DNA of 13,092 nt, taken from the NCBI GenBank assembly GCA_965371665.1, contig CBDUZI010000085.1, positions 1-13,092 of the forward strand, given 5' to 3'. Positions within the stretch are counted from its first letter, which is position 1; every line of letters begins with the position of its first letter. This DNA is from JAUVAV01 sp965371665. GTDB taxonomy: Bacteria; Oederibacteriota; JAAXVQ01; JAUVAV01. Positions 1 to 6,660 of this stretch are shown here, piece by piece. The position numbers and the translations under genes are program-made. The notes beneath the pieces are model-generated. The model saw only the letters and a program-made list of their open reading frames with translations. It was not told where the DNA came from and made no database searches.

Positions 1-132
1 AAAGGGGGGGGACTTTATTTGAGCACAAAGGGGGTATTTTATCTAAGCGCTAAAGTTAATAAGTATGATTATTAATAGAACTATATTGCCATTTTTAAGT
101 TTTAGCATCGTTTATTAATACCCTTGCTGCTC
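1..132. other. AT-rich non-coding edge
   Basis: No gene is seen. The stretch holds two short A3G5-type runs (near 1-10 and 28-36) and an A/T-only perfect inverted repeat, TTAATAA (56-62) and TTATTAA (69-75), with a 6-nt loop. It lies downstream of the glycosyltransferase gene that ends at 133, but the hairpin has no GC stem and no T-run in the direction of transcription. I do not call it a terminator. Confidence 0.5.
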
Positions 133-1779
133 CTAATCTCCCAGCTTGTTCGAATCTCTTTTAAGAACAATAAAATCCCCGCCATTCTTCGGGGTTATCA
201 TTTCTTGCAAATATTTTATGCCGGTTATTCCAGGAAGCCCCTCATCACTATGGGCAACAATAACATTATCAGGTATCGCTGCTTGAAAAGACGTATCCGG
301 TTTAGTAAACATTAATTTAGCAGCAGGCTTATTGGAAACAAACCTCACTATACTAGGGCTGAAAGCTGTTGAAATCATTACTGTTTCGTTTTCAGGTATG
401 TTTTCTTTAATATATTTTCCTACCGCATATGCATGCGGCGAAAATGCCGCGCGCACTTGGGGTGAATTGGCATAATCCATAAAGTATGTTTTTATTGAAA
501 ATGCCAGCATTGAAAGTAACAATATTGTCATGAAAATAGGTGCTCGTCTGCCATCAAGTCTGAGCATATTCACCAGTCTTTCGATGCCAATTGCCGTCAA
601 GTAAGCAATCGGCACAATGGCTGATAACGTCCGAAGCCCATGTGGAGCAGGTCTAGTCAGTACGCCTCCGCAAAATAGTACAGCTATCAACCATAAAATA
701 ATGAAGCTCGAAGTCCTGAAAATCCCATTTTTAATTATTGCCAATATTCCCGCCAAAAACATCAATCCGGCTATCGGATCAAGCATAGGCCTGCCAGGCA
801 TGTTATGCCGAGGATTGCGATCTCCTTTTTCATGAAACATCCTTATCACATTGCGGGTATTTTTAAGAACAGAAACAATAGATTCGGCCAAAGAACTATT
901 GCTGATAACGCTCACTTGTCGGCCGCGGTGAATTATATCCTGAGGATTTTTAATTCCATAATGAAGCAAAGGAATTATTGTAAGTATGAAAATAGTTGCT
1001 GCGACAATTAAACCTTTTGTGTTTTTTTTTGTGTAGTCTTCTCTCCGCAGCCAGAATGCATAACCAGCTATAAGCAGCGCTGGCGTGAGACGAGAGGCTG
1101 AATATCCATAATTTGCTAATCCTGCCAATAGACCGGATAAGCCAAACCAAAACCAGGATCGCTGCCTACATGCTTTTAAAGCAGAATAAATTACCAGAAT
1201 ATCAAAAAAAGGGGTCATCACCGCATCAAATCCTATGCGGCTAGTTGTAATATGCCAATGCGATATTGCCAGAAAAGCAGTGCCTAATAAAGCTATTTTC
1301 TTTCCTGCTAGTTCCCTAAAAAGAAGCCAGGCTGCCGGTATGGTCAAAATGCCCAAAACCGCTGAAGCCAGGCGCAAAGAAAATATCTCCGGGCCAAATA
1401 GCAGGAAAAAAGGCGCTGACCAATAAAACTGTAACGCTCCACGTCCATTATTGCGGGGGGAAAAACAAAATAAATCTCCTTGTAGAATTCTAAGGGTCTC
1501 CAAACCGTTTTCCGCTTCATCAAACCAGCAAGCAGGTGGTATTTGATCAAGCGACCATAGTCTTAAAATTGAAGCAGCTAAAATAATTGCTAAAAGTATT
1601 AGTATCTCTCTTGCAAAAGTAATCTTTTCAGAAGCAGTATTTATTTTAATTAGAGGTATTTGTTTGTAAAGAAATAGTGCACTAAATATAAATAAACTCC
1701 ACCCTATTATCGAATACCCTAATTGCAGCCATATAATAGAAAGTGCAGCGGAAATAATAATCAGAAATGTTATTGGCAT
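133..1779 (-). CDS. GT-C fold membrane glycosyltransferase (GT39/ArnT-PMT-like), copy 1
   Basis: This 548-residue polytopic inner-membrane protein probably moves a sugar from a polyprenyl-phosphate carrier to an acceptor on the periplasmic face. Hydrophobic segments fill roughly residues 1-430, and a soluble tail follows (about 432-548). The first large periplasmic loop carries an acidic pair in WFDEAENG (D87, E88), the position of the GT-C catalytic Asp/Glu motif. Further on is a HWHITTSRIGFD stretch (about 174-185), typical of the ArnT/PMT_2 group. The ATG at 1779 lies 17 nt after the stop of the upstream secreted-protein gene, so the two are probably co-transcribed; GGAG is about 13 nt upstream. 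The donor and acceptor cannot be read from the sequence. The family call is firm, the substrate unknown. The paralogue at 2935-4386 is clearly divergent. Confidence 0.85.
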   Translation of the reverse strand: MPITFLIIISAALSIIWLQLGYSIIGWSLFIFSALFLYKQIPLIKINTASEKITFAREILILLAIILAASILRLWSLDQIPPACWFDEAENGLETLRILQGDLFCFSPRNNGRGALQFYWSAPFFLLFGPEIFSLRLASAVLGILTIPAAWLLFRELAGKKIALLGTAFLAISHWHITTSRIGFDAVMTPFFDILVIYSALKACRQRSWFWFGLSGLLAGLANYGYSASRLTPALLIAGYAFWLRREDYTKKNTKGLIVAATIFILTIIPLLHYGIKNPQDIIHRGRQVSVISNSSLAESIVSVLKNTRNVIRMFHEKGDRNPRHNMPGRPMLDPIAGLMFLAGILAIIKNGIFRTSSFIILWLIAVLFCGGVLTRPAPHGLRTLSAIVPIAYLTAIGIERLVNMLRLDGRRAPIFMTILLLSMLAFSIKTYFMDYANSPQVRAAFSPHAYAVGKYIKENIPENETVMISTAFSPSIVRFVSNKPAAKLMFTKPDTSFQAAIPDNVIVAHSDEGLPGITGIKYLQEMITPKNGGDFIVLKRDSNKLGD

Positions 1780-1796
1780 TTTTAATAAAACTCCAA

Positions 1797-2570
1797 TTAT
1801 TCTTTAAGGCAAAATATCACGTTGAAATACCTTGGAATGTTACTATCAGATGAAATTCCATGAGTATGTAAATACTGGCTTGGACCTCCGGTTGTTCCAG
1901 AGTATCTATGCGTATGATATATTGGCGCAATACCCGAAGTTGTTGCCATTGCAGCACCCGTTTGATATTGCTCATTAATTTCGGTATCTCCACTGTAATT
2001 ATGTGAGTGGTCCACGCCTCCCATTTGCGTGTCCCCTCCATGACTATGTGAATCCGCGCCACCGGCTACTCCTCCTGAATAACTCGCCGCGGCTCGTGGA
2101 AAAAGACCATCCAGTTCATTTAGTCGGCGATATCCGCAAGGACAGGACGAGCCGGTCCACATAATTATCGCGCCCTTGGGGGTTCCGTCATCCGCCCGCA
2201 TAGCATACGGCACGCTAAGCATTTCCTGCCGGGAAAAGGTCTCATCTGTTCCCTTAATATTTATTCTTATCTGTATCCAATAATTCTGTTCAAACGCCGG
2301 CAAGGGCGTTGTTCCTCCCAGCACAACATTAAATCCCCCGCCATAAGTTTGTACGCCCCGGCCCTGGGCATTATAATGCTCCTCGGCCCAGACTTCGATC
2401 GCTCCGGTTTGAGTCGTGCATAATGAAAAACGAATATCATATATTTTATCTTCCAGGATATTCCCCTGCTTATCCGTCAGCTTGCCCGAGTAATTTATCA
2501 ATTTCGGCACTTCCGCCTTTACCTGCACAGCTATTGCCATTAATACCAACACCCATATCAGTTTTTTCAT
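1797..2570 (-). CDS. Secreted protein: constant N-terminal module plus His-rich tail-collar-like C-terminus
   Basis: The protein has 257 residues, starting at the ATG at 2570. An upstream in-frame ATG at 2606 exists, but 2570 has an AGGAGGG six nt before it and opens a signal peptide (MKKLIWVLVLMAIAVQVKA). Residues 20-126 form a beta-rich head (PKLINYSGKL, YGGGFNVVLG, QEMLSVPYAMRA) often found before tail-fibre-like ends in environmental bacteria. Residues 131-257 resemble the phage tail-collar/microcystin-dependent family: GAIIMWTGSSCPCGY (133-147), FPRAA, and an IPRYFNVIFCLKE end. Four His-X-His motifs occur at 175-177, 188-190, 219-221 and 235-237. The first 126 residues match the protein at 4506-5279 with six differences; the rest is unrelated. 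It is probably an extracellular or surface fibre with a cell-derived head. Ligand unknown. Confidence 0.8.
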   Translation of the reverse strand: MKKLIWVLVLMAIAVQVKAEVPKLINYSGKLTDKQGNILEDKIYDIRFSLCTTQTGAIEVWAEEHYNAQGRGVQTYGGGFNVVLGGTTPLPAFEQNYWIQIRINIKGTDETFSRQEMLSVPYAMRADDGTPKGAIIMWTGSSCPCGYRRLNELDGLFPRAAASYSGGVAGGADSHSHGGDTQMGGVDHSHNYSGDTEINEQYQTGAAMATTSGIAPIYHTHRYSGTTGGPSQYLHTHGISSDSNIPRYFNVIFCLKE

Positions 2571-2576
2571 AATTTT

Positions 2577-2583
2577 CCCTCCT
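2577..2583 (-). promoter_or_regulatory. Ribosome binding site deciding the 2570 start
   Basis: AGGAGGG on the minus strand lies 6 nt before the ATG at 2568-2570. It makes that codon, not the in-frame ATG at 2604-2606, the start. The paralogous gene at 5279 has the same arrangement. Confidence 0.8.
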
Positions 2584-2610
2584 ATTGTTTGTAGTCTTAA
2601 TACCATTAAC

Positions 2611-2778
2611 TAGTATCTGTTGCGGAAGTATATTTTCCTAAAATTGTCATTTCGAGGCGCAGCCGAGAAATCTCCAAAAGGCCTTTTAAATTCAACATTC
2701 TCGTGGAGATTCCTCGCTAACGCTCGGAATGACAAACACAGAAAGTCCGCTAAAAATAGCTATCCGCAACAGATACTA
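2611..2778. repeat. Nested inverted-repeat (MITE/REP-like) element, copy 1
   Basis: The outer arms are a perfect 16-bp inverted repeat: TAGTATCTGTTGCGGA at 2611-2626 and its complement at 2763-2778. Nested inside are TTGTCATTTCGAG (from 2644) and CTCGGAATGACAA (to 2735), plus small GC hairpins and a TCTCC/GGAGA pair. The inner GTCATT...AATGAC signature is that of widespread REP/MITE palindromes in environmental bacteria. There is no ORF worth calling inside. It sits 28 nt upstream of the RBS of the 2570 gene, so it may overlap that gene's promoter. A decayed copy lies at 5321-5438. Confidence 0.7.
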
Positions 2779-2855
2779 ACTAGTGAACCTCCCATTCTAA
2801 ACAACACTCATCCTATGCCAATTGGTAAAGCCAGCCGTCTGTTTCGGAAAATCAC

Positions 2856-2888
2856 ATGCTAAAACCCGTACTGCAATTTCACTTTATG
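2856..2888 (-). pseudogene. Fossil 3' end of a PorV-like barrel gene
   Basis: On the minus strand this stretch reads HKVKLQYGF followed by a stop. It matches the intact C-terminus HKVGLQYGF-stop of the barrel gene at 5699-6631. Nucleotide identity continues past the stop into the intergenic sequence and ends abruptly at 2888 on the gene side. No barrel ORF lies upstream. It is therefore a relic carried by the duplication that copied 4900-5727 to 2191-2888. It has no expected function. Confidence 0.75.
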
Positions 2889-2934
2889 TATTAATTTCAA
2901 AAAGCAACACCTATTCAGGAGTTGTTAATCTTAC

Positions 2935-4386
2935 TTACTCCAAGTGATATACTTCCAACGGTTTTCCTTGCGTTTTAAATGTTTTTGCTGGAGATGGAAT
3001 CATCCCCGGCAAGAAGTACGCGGCCTTTGTGTCCTCTGGAATGTGCGGTGGAAAAACCACCCATCCTTTCCATTTTTTATTTTTCTGATTCTCAATAAGT
3101 TTCTCATCAGCAACCCATATTTTCCAATCCGGCTCATTCGTAGATTCGTTCCATCTTTTTCGCATAAATACATATTCGGCTTCAGGGGTTAAATAATAGG
3201 CCAGGCAACCACGTGTTTGGACATCAGTCACCATCACCTTTTCTTCACTGGAAGAATGTTTATGGATATATTCAGCCGCGCCTTTCCAGTTCGGCTTATA
3301 GTCGGGTCTGCCCAGAAAATGATAGCGATATACCGGCCAAATCATAATGACCGCCAGGAAACTCATTCCTATAATAATATTGATTTTATATTTTTCTAAT
3401 AAAACGCCTATACCGCGAGAACAAACCATTAAAAATAGCGGTAATAAAAATATTACATTTCGCGGAGTAACAATTCGTTTATAAAACGAAAAAACAAACA
3501 GCGCCCCTAAGATTCCTATCAAACTGATCGCGACCGTCAATATTCGATATTCTTTATCCCGCCAAGCTTTTACTATACCAATCAAGAAAAATATTCCGAA
3601 TAAATAGAACCAAATATCGCGATATTCCGTATCCGAAGTAAAGCGGGAGAATATCATTTTAAAAAAATGCAACTTTGGCTCTAAGGCATACCAAATTTCT
3701 CCTCCTGAGTTCTTCACCTGTCTCAAAAAAATTGCAATCCACGGCATAAAAACAGAAAGTGAAACGACCAAACTAAGTAGTAAAATTAGCCAACTACTAT
3801 TTTTAACATCCTTTTTTATTAAAATTGCACTTAAAATAATCATCTCCATGGCTATCACGATAATACCAAAATAATGCGTCAATAGGAGCGAGCCATTTAC
3901 CAATCCTAATCCCAGCCCAACTTTCCAGGATATTTTTTCACATGCCAATATAGTCAGATAATAACTTACAAGTGAAAGAAGTAAAAGCAGGGAGTACATC
4001 CGGGCTTCTTGAGAAAAAGCAATCGCCATTGGCAAAAATGCAAAAAGAGTAGTTGTAATCAAAGCGGTCTCACTTCCACTTATGCGCCGAGCAAGAAGAT
4101 AAATTACAGGAATTGATGCTATTCCATATAAAAACGCCGGCAATCTTACGGCCCAATCTGAGTTGCCTAGAATCAAAACCCCCTTAAGCAATATATAATC
4201 TAGCGGCGGAGAGAGATGATGGCCGACTAAAGTAAATAATTGCTGCCAATTTGCTGATGCAATAACCACCTGCCCAATTTCATCTAACCAAAGTGAATGT
4301 GCACCTAAATGATAGAGCCGGAAAACAGTCCCCACAGCAAATAGTAAAGTGAATGTAATAAAAATAGTTTTTGGTTTCATATTCAT
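2935..4386 (-). CDS. GT-C fold membrane glycosyltransferase (GT39/PMT_2-like), copy 2
   Basis: This 483-residue polytopic membrane protein is predicted to use a polyprenyl-phosphate sugar on the periplasmic side. After the first membrane helix comes SLWLDEIGQ, with the acidic pair D35/E36 expected for GT-C catalysis. AFSQEARMYSL (124-134) is a hallmark stretch of the family. Membrane segments run to about residue 350; a soluble domain (about 353-483, containing NWKGAAEYIHKH) follows. The start could be 4386 or the ATG at 4380. GGAAG lies about 7 nt before the latter and only 1-2 nt before the former, so 4380 may be the true start. It follows the secreted-protein gene at 4506-5279 after 119 nt, with a weak promoter candidate in the gap. 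Both glycosyltransferases in the window sit directly downstream of a duplicated secreted-protein gene. Sugar and acceptor are unknown. Confidence 0.85.
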   Translation of the reverse strand: MNMKPKTIFITFTLLFAVGTVFRLYHLGAHSLWLDEIGQVVIASANWQQLFTLVGHHLSPPLDYILLKGVLILGNSDWAVRLPAFLYGIASIPVIYLLARRISGSETALITTTLFAFLPMAIAFSQEARMYSLLLLLSLVSYYLTILACEKISWKVGLGLGLVNGSLLLTHYFGIIVIAMEMIILSAILIKKDVKNSSWLILLLSLVVSLSVFMPWIAIFLRQVKNSGGEIWYALEPKLHFFKMIFSRFTSDTEYRDIWFYLFGIFFLIGIVKAWRDKEYRILTVAISLIGILGALFVFSFYKRIVTPRNVIFLLPLFLMVCSRGIGVLLEKYKINIIIGMSFLAVIMIWPVYRYHFLGRPDYKPNWKGAAEYIHKHSSSEEKVMVTDVQTRGCLAYYLTPEAEYVFMRKRWNESTNEPDWKIWVADEKLIENQKNKKWKGWVVFPPHIPEDTKAAYFLPGMIPSPAKTFKTQGKPLEVYHLE

Positions 4387-4442
4387 TCTTCCATCGGCAG
4401 GGATACTCCCGGCCCAGTCTGTTTTTTTTGCGTCGCGGGATA

Positions 4443-4471
4443 AATATACATATTATTTTACAAGTAAACAA
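4443..4471 (-). promoter_or_regulatory. Possible sigma70-type promoter for the 2935-4386 gene
   Basis: On the minus strand TTGTTT (4466-4471) and TATATT (4443-4448) are separated by 17 nt, about 57 nt upstream of the start codon. The -10 matches consensus at 5 of 6 positions; the -35 only at 3. The region is AT-rich, so such matches arise easily by chance. Confidence 0.3.
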
Positions 4472-4505
4472 GTTTATTAATTTAGCCCGGCTGCATCCAA
4501 TTCAC

Positions 4506-5279
4506 TTATCTAATACCAATAATCATATAATTTGCGATCGCATCATGCCAGGCGCTAAATGTTTGACCATAATAATAGTGAACCCTACAGGTTACTCGCC
4601 ATTCACCATCAACAAAGCATTGAATTGCATTAGTCCAATTATCTTCCACGGTAGAATCACCGCCTGTCCATTCTTTCAAACTCACAAAAACCTTACATTG
4701 CTCTTTTGTGTATCCTGCCGGAGGCGATAAAACTTGGCCATTATTAACCGCACCCGTAATTATTTTTATATTCTCACCCAACGCTCCATCGGCTATTTCG
4801 GACGCACCAACAGCATTTGCTCCAATATCCAAGTTGGTGATTGATTCATCTTGTATTTTAGATGAAGTTATTGAATTATCTACAATCCCATTCGCACACT
4901 CCGCCCGCATAGCATACGGTACGCTTAGCATTTCCTGCCGGGCAAAGGTCTCATCTGTTCCCTTAATATTTATTCTTATCTCTATCCAATAATTTTGTTC
5001 AAACGCCGGCAAGGGCGTGGTCCCGCCCAGCACCACATTAAATCCCCCGCCGTATGTCTGCACTCCCCGGCCCTGGGCATTATAATGCTCCTCGGCCCAC
5101 ACCTCGGTCTCTCCGGTTTGAGTCGTGCATAATGAAAACCGGATATCATATATTTTATCTTCCAGCACATTCCCCTGCTTATCCGTCAGCTTACCCGAGT
5201 AATTTATCAATTTCGGCACTTCCGCTTTTACCTGTACTGCCATTGCCATTAATACTAACACCCATATCAACTTTTTCAT
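4506..5279 (-). CDS. Secreted protein: constant N-terminal module plus repeat-bearing fibre-like C-terminus
   Basis: The protein has 257 residues, with an ATG at 5279 preceded by AGGAGG at 7 nt. A signal peptide (residues 1-19) is followed by the beta-rich head (20-126) shared, with six changes, with the protein at 1797-2570. After Ala126 the sequence is unrelated to that paralogue. Residues about 127-165 carry short I-x-D/S-x-x-I repeats (NSITSSKIQDESITNLDIG, NAVGASEIADGAL), like beta-helical shafts of trimeric tail fibres. A final domain (about 170-257) contains PPAGYTKEQCKVFVSLKEW, CFVDGEWRVTCRVHY and the ending MIIGIR; I do not recognise its family. It is probably a surface spike or fibre. 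The barrel gene is upstream (419 nt) and a glycosyltransferase downstream (119 nt). Confidence 0.8.
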   Translation of the reverse strand: MKKLIWVLVLMAMAVQVKAEVPKLINYSGKLTDKQGNVLEDKIYDIRFSLCTTQTGETEVWAEEHYNAQGRGVQTYGGGFNVVLGGTTPLPAFEQNYWIEIRINIKGTDETFARQEMLSVPYAMRAECANGIVDNSITSSKIQDESITNLDIGANAVGASEIADGALGENIKIITGAVNNGQVLSPPAGYTKEQCKVFVSLKEWTGGDSTVEDNWTNAIQCFVDGEWRVTCRVHYYYGQTFSAWHDAIANYMIIGIR

Positions 5280-5286
5280 GATTTTT

Positions 5287-5292
5287 CCTCCT
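5287..5292 (-). promoter_or_regulatory. Ribosome binding site of the 5279 gene
   Basis: AGGAGG on the minus strand lies 7 nt before the ATG at 5277-5279. The whole leader (RBS and about 30 nt upstream) is shared with the paralogous gene at 2570. Confidence 0.75.
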
Positions 5293-5320
5293 ATTGTTTG
5301 TAGTCTTAAGACTATTAACT

Positions 5321-5438
5321 ATTTTCTGTTGCGAAAGCGTGTTTTTTAAGTTTGTCATTCCGAACGTAGTGAGGAATCTCTAAAATCCCTAGTTTTCAAG
5401 GAGATTCCTCGGTCGCTTCGCTTCCTCGGAATGACAAA
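5321..5438. repeat. Nested inverted-repeat element, decayed copy 2
   Basis: The core is TTTGTCATTCCG (from 5351) and CGGAATGACAAA (to 5438), with internal pairs such as GAGGAATCTC (5371-5380) and GAGATTCCTC (5401-5410). The outer left arm near 5324-5336 (TTTTCTGTTGCGA) resembles the 16-bp arm at 2611 but has diverged. The outer right arm is missing here. It occupies the same place relative to the downstream secreted-protein gene as the copy at 2611-2778. Confidence 0.65.
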
Positions 5439-5510
5439 ACGTGGCAAGTCTGCTAAAAGAAGCTCCCATTCTAATCAACTCTCATCTTGTGCCAATAGGT
5501 AAAACCGGCC

Positions 5511-5682
5511 GCTAGGAGTCTGTCGGACTTTAGTCATTTTCCCCCTTTTGTAAAGGGGGCAGGGGGGATTTAATCAATAAAACGTCTACTTTCATATGCA
5601 AAATCCCCCTCAATCCCCCTTTTTCAAAGGGGGAAGAGAGCTCAAAATCCACTTTTGTGCCTAAGTCCGACAGTCTCCTAGC
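5511..5682. mobile_element. 172-bp MITE-like element with 22-bp terminal inverted repeats
   Basis: The left end, CTAGGAGTCTGTCGGACTT at 5512-5530, is mirrored at the right end (5661-5682, ending GACAGTCTCCTAGC) with very few mismatches. The interior holds two G/C hairpins of the CCCCCTTT...AAAGGGGG type (5541-5559 and 5616-5634). There is no ORF that could be a transposase, so it would be non-autonomous. The homologous intergenic region at 2840-2858 lacks it, which supports a discrete insertion. The same end motif reappears at 13039. It starts 16 nt downstream of the barrel gene stop and could influence transcript ends, though no T-run follows its hairpins in the minus direction. Confidence 0.75.
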
Positions 5683-5698
5683 TGCGGAAAAGTTCAAG

Positions 5699-6631
5699 CT
5701 AAAACCCGTACTGCAACCCCACTTTATGACTCAGGCCCAGGTCGCCCTGCGGCGCAATGGCGTAATCCAGTATCCAGCTCTGATAAGTGATTCCGGCGCC
5801 GGCGGTAAAACCCAACCGGTTGGAATTGACCTGTCCGAAATTTTGATTCCAGCCTATTCTCACCTGAAAGAGCTTTAAATAGGTATATTCCACGCCCAGT
5901 CCGGCCACGGGATTCTCATCATACTTAATTTCCACATCGATAAACACGGTAAACATGTCTTGCGGCGAGAGGCTGTAAGGCAGGTTATATGCGCCTCCCA
6001 GGCACAAAGCCAGGGGCAGAAGATGATCATCCGCGGCCAAGCCGATATTTTTCATTGCCAGACCGGCGGTCAAATCAACCATCACCTGATAATAAATCCC
6101 CAAATCCAGGGCGCCGGAAAGATTGCCGGAATTGTCAATCTGATCATACGCCAGCTTCAGGCCCGCACCCGCGGAAAAACCTTTGCCCACAGGCAAGGCG
6201 CAGGCCAATACCCCGGCCAAGGCATACGGCGTGTAACTTTCAGCGGACGGAATAGGATTGCCGCTGCTATCTATGGTCCAGCGTTCTATTGCGCCGAAAT
6301 TGATATAGGTTAAGCCCGCCCCCAGAACACCCAGCCCTTTTACGGGTTGGGCATAAAGCAGGTATTCCAGGTTGATTTGTTCGATCCAGGAATTATGCGC
6401 CAGCATAACTCTGGAGTCCTTTATGCCTGCCAGTCCGGCCGGATTATAATAGATAGCGTGTATATCCCCCCCGGCTCCGGTAAAAGCGTTGCCCAGACCA
6501 GCCGGCCGGGTGCCCGCGGGGATGGACAAAAATTCAGCGGCCGTAGAGGCTGAGGCAAAAGTTTGCACCTCGGCTGAAGCTAAACCTGTAAACAAGACAT
6601 AAACTGCCATTAAAAAGATAATTTTTTTCAT
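5699..6631 (-). CDS. PorV/PorQ-family outer-membrane beta-barrel protein (second of two)
   Basis: The protein has 310 residues with a signal peptide (about 1-20, ending GLASA). The N-terminal family signature is clear: AAEFLSIPAGTRPAGLGNAF (31-50) and then IYYNPAGLAG (60-69), the conserved Asn-Pro-Ala-Gly plug/strand motif. The rest alternates glycine/aromatic beta-strands and ends in GLQYGF with a terminal Phe, as expected for outer-membrane barrels recognised by BamA. In Bacteroidota, PorV receives T9SS cargo through its C-terminal sorting domain; PorV-like paralogues elsewhere are less understood. A FadL-like transport role is an alternative. The ATG at 6631 follows an AGGGA-rich leader. 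The gene lies 29 nt after the propeller protein gene, which ends in a sorting-domain-like region, so an operon and a partnership are likely. Confidence 0.8.
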   Translation of the reverse strand: MKKIIFLMAVYVLFTGLASAEVQTFASASTAAEFLSIPAGTRPAGLGNAFTGAGGDIHAIYYNPAGLAGIKDSRVMLAHNSWIEQINLEYLLYAQPVKGLGVLGAGLTYINFGAIERWTIDSSGNPIPSAESYTPYALAGVLACALPVGKGFSAGAGLKLAYDQIDNSGNLSGALDLGIYYQVMVDLTAGLAMKNIGLAADDHLLPLALCLGGAYNLPYSLSPQDMFTVFIDVEIKYDENPVAGLGVEYTYLKLFQVRIGWNQNFGQVNSNRLGFTAGAGITYQSWILDYAIAPQGDLGLSHKVGLQYGF

Positions 6632-6660
6632 GGTTCCCTCTCTCTCTTGATTTTCCGGCT

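Noticed and set aside
1817..2062. 81-codon minus-strand ORF in another frame inside the spike gene
   Set aside because: It comes from the repetitive His/Gly-rich stretch read out of frame. The main frame has the conserved tail-collar ending.
2620..2862. 80-codon plus-strand ORF
   Set aside because: It is the translation of the inverted-repeat element and the duplicated intergenic sequence, with no protein-like features.
5541..5634. Short repeated G/C hairpins that could suggest a CRISPR-like array
   Set aside because: There are only two hairpins of unequal spacing, inside an element with terminal inverted repeats. There are no regular direct repeats with unique spacers.
5960..6313. Plus-strand ORFs of up to 117 codons opposite the barrel, propeller and FN3 genes
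   Set aside because: They are antisense shadows of GC-richer genes: Arg/Pro/Gly-rich, with no signal, domain or RBS, while the minus frames encode recognisable domains.
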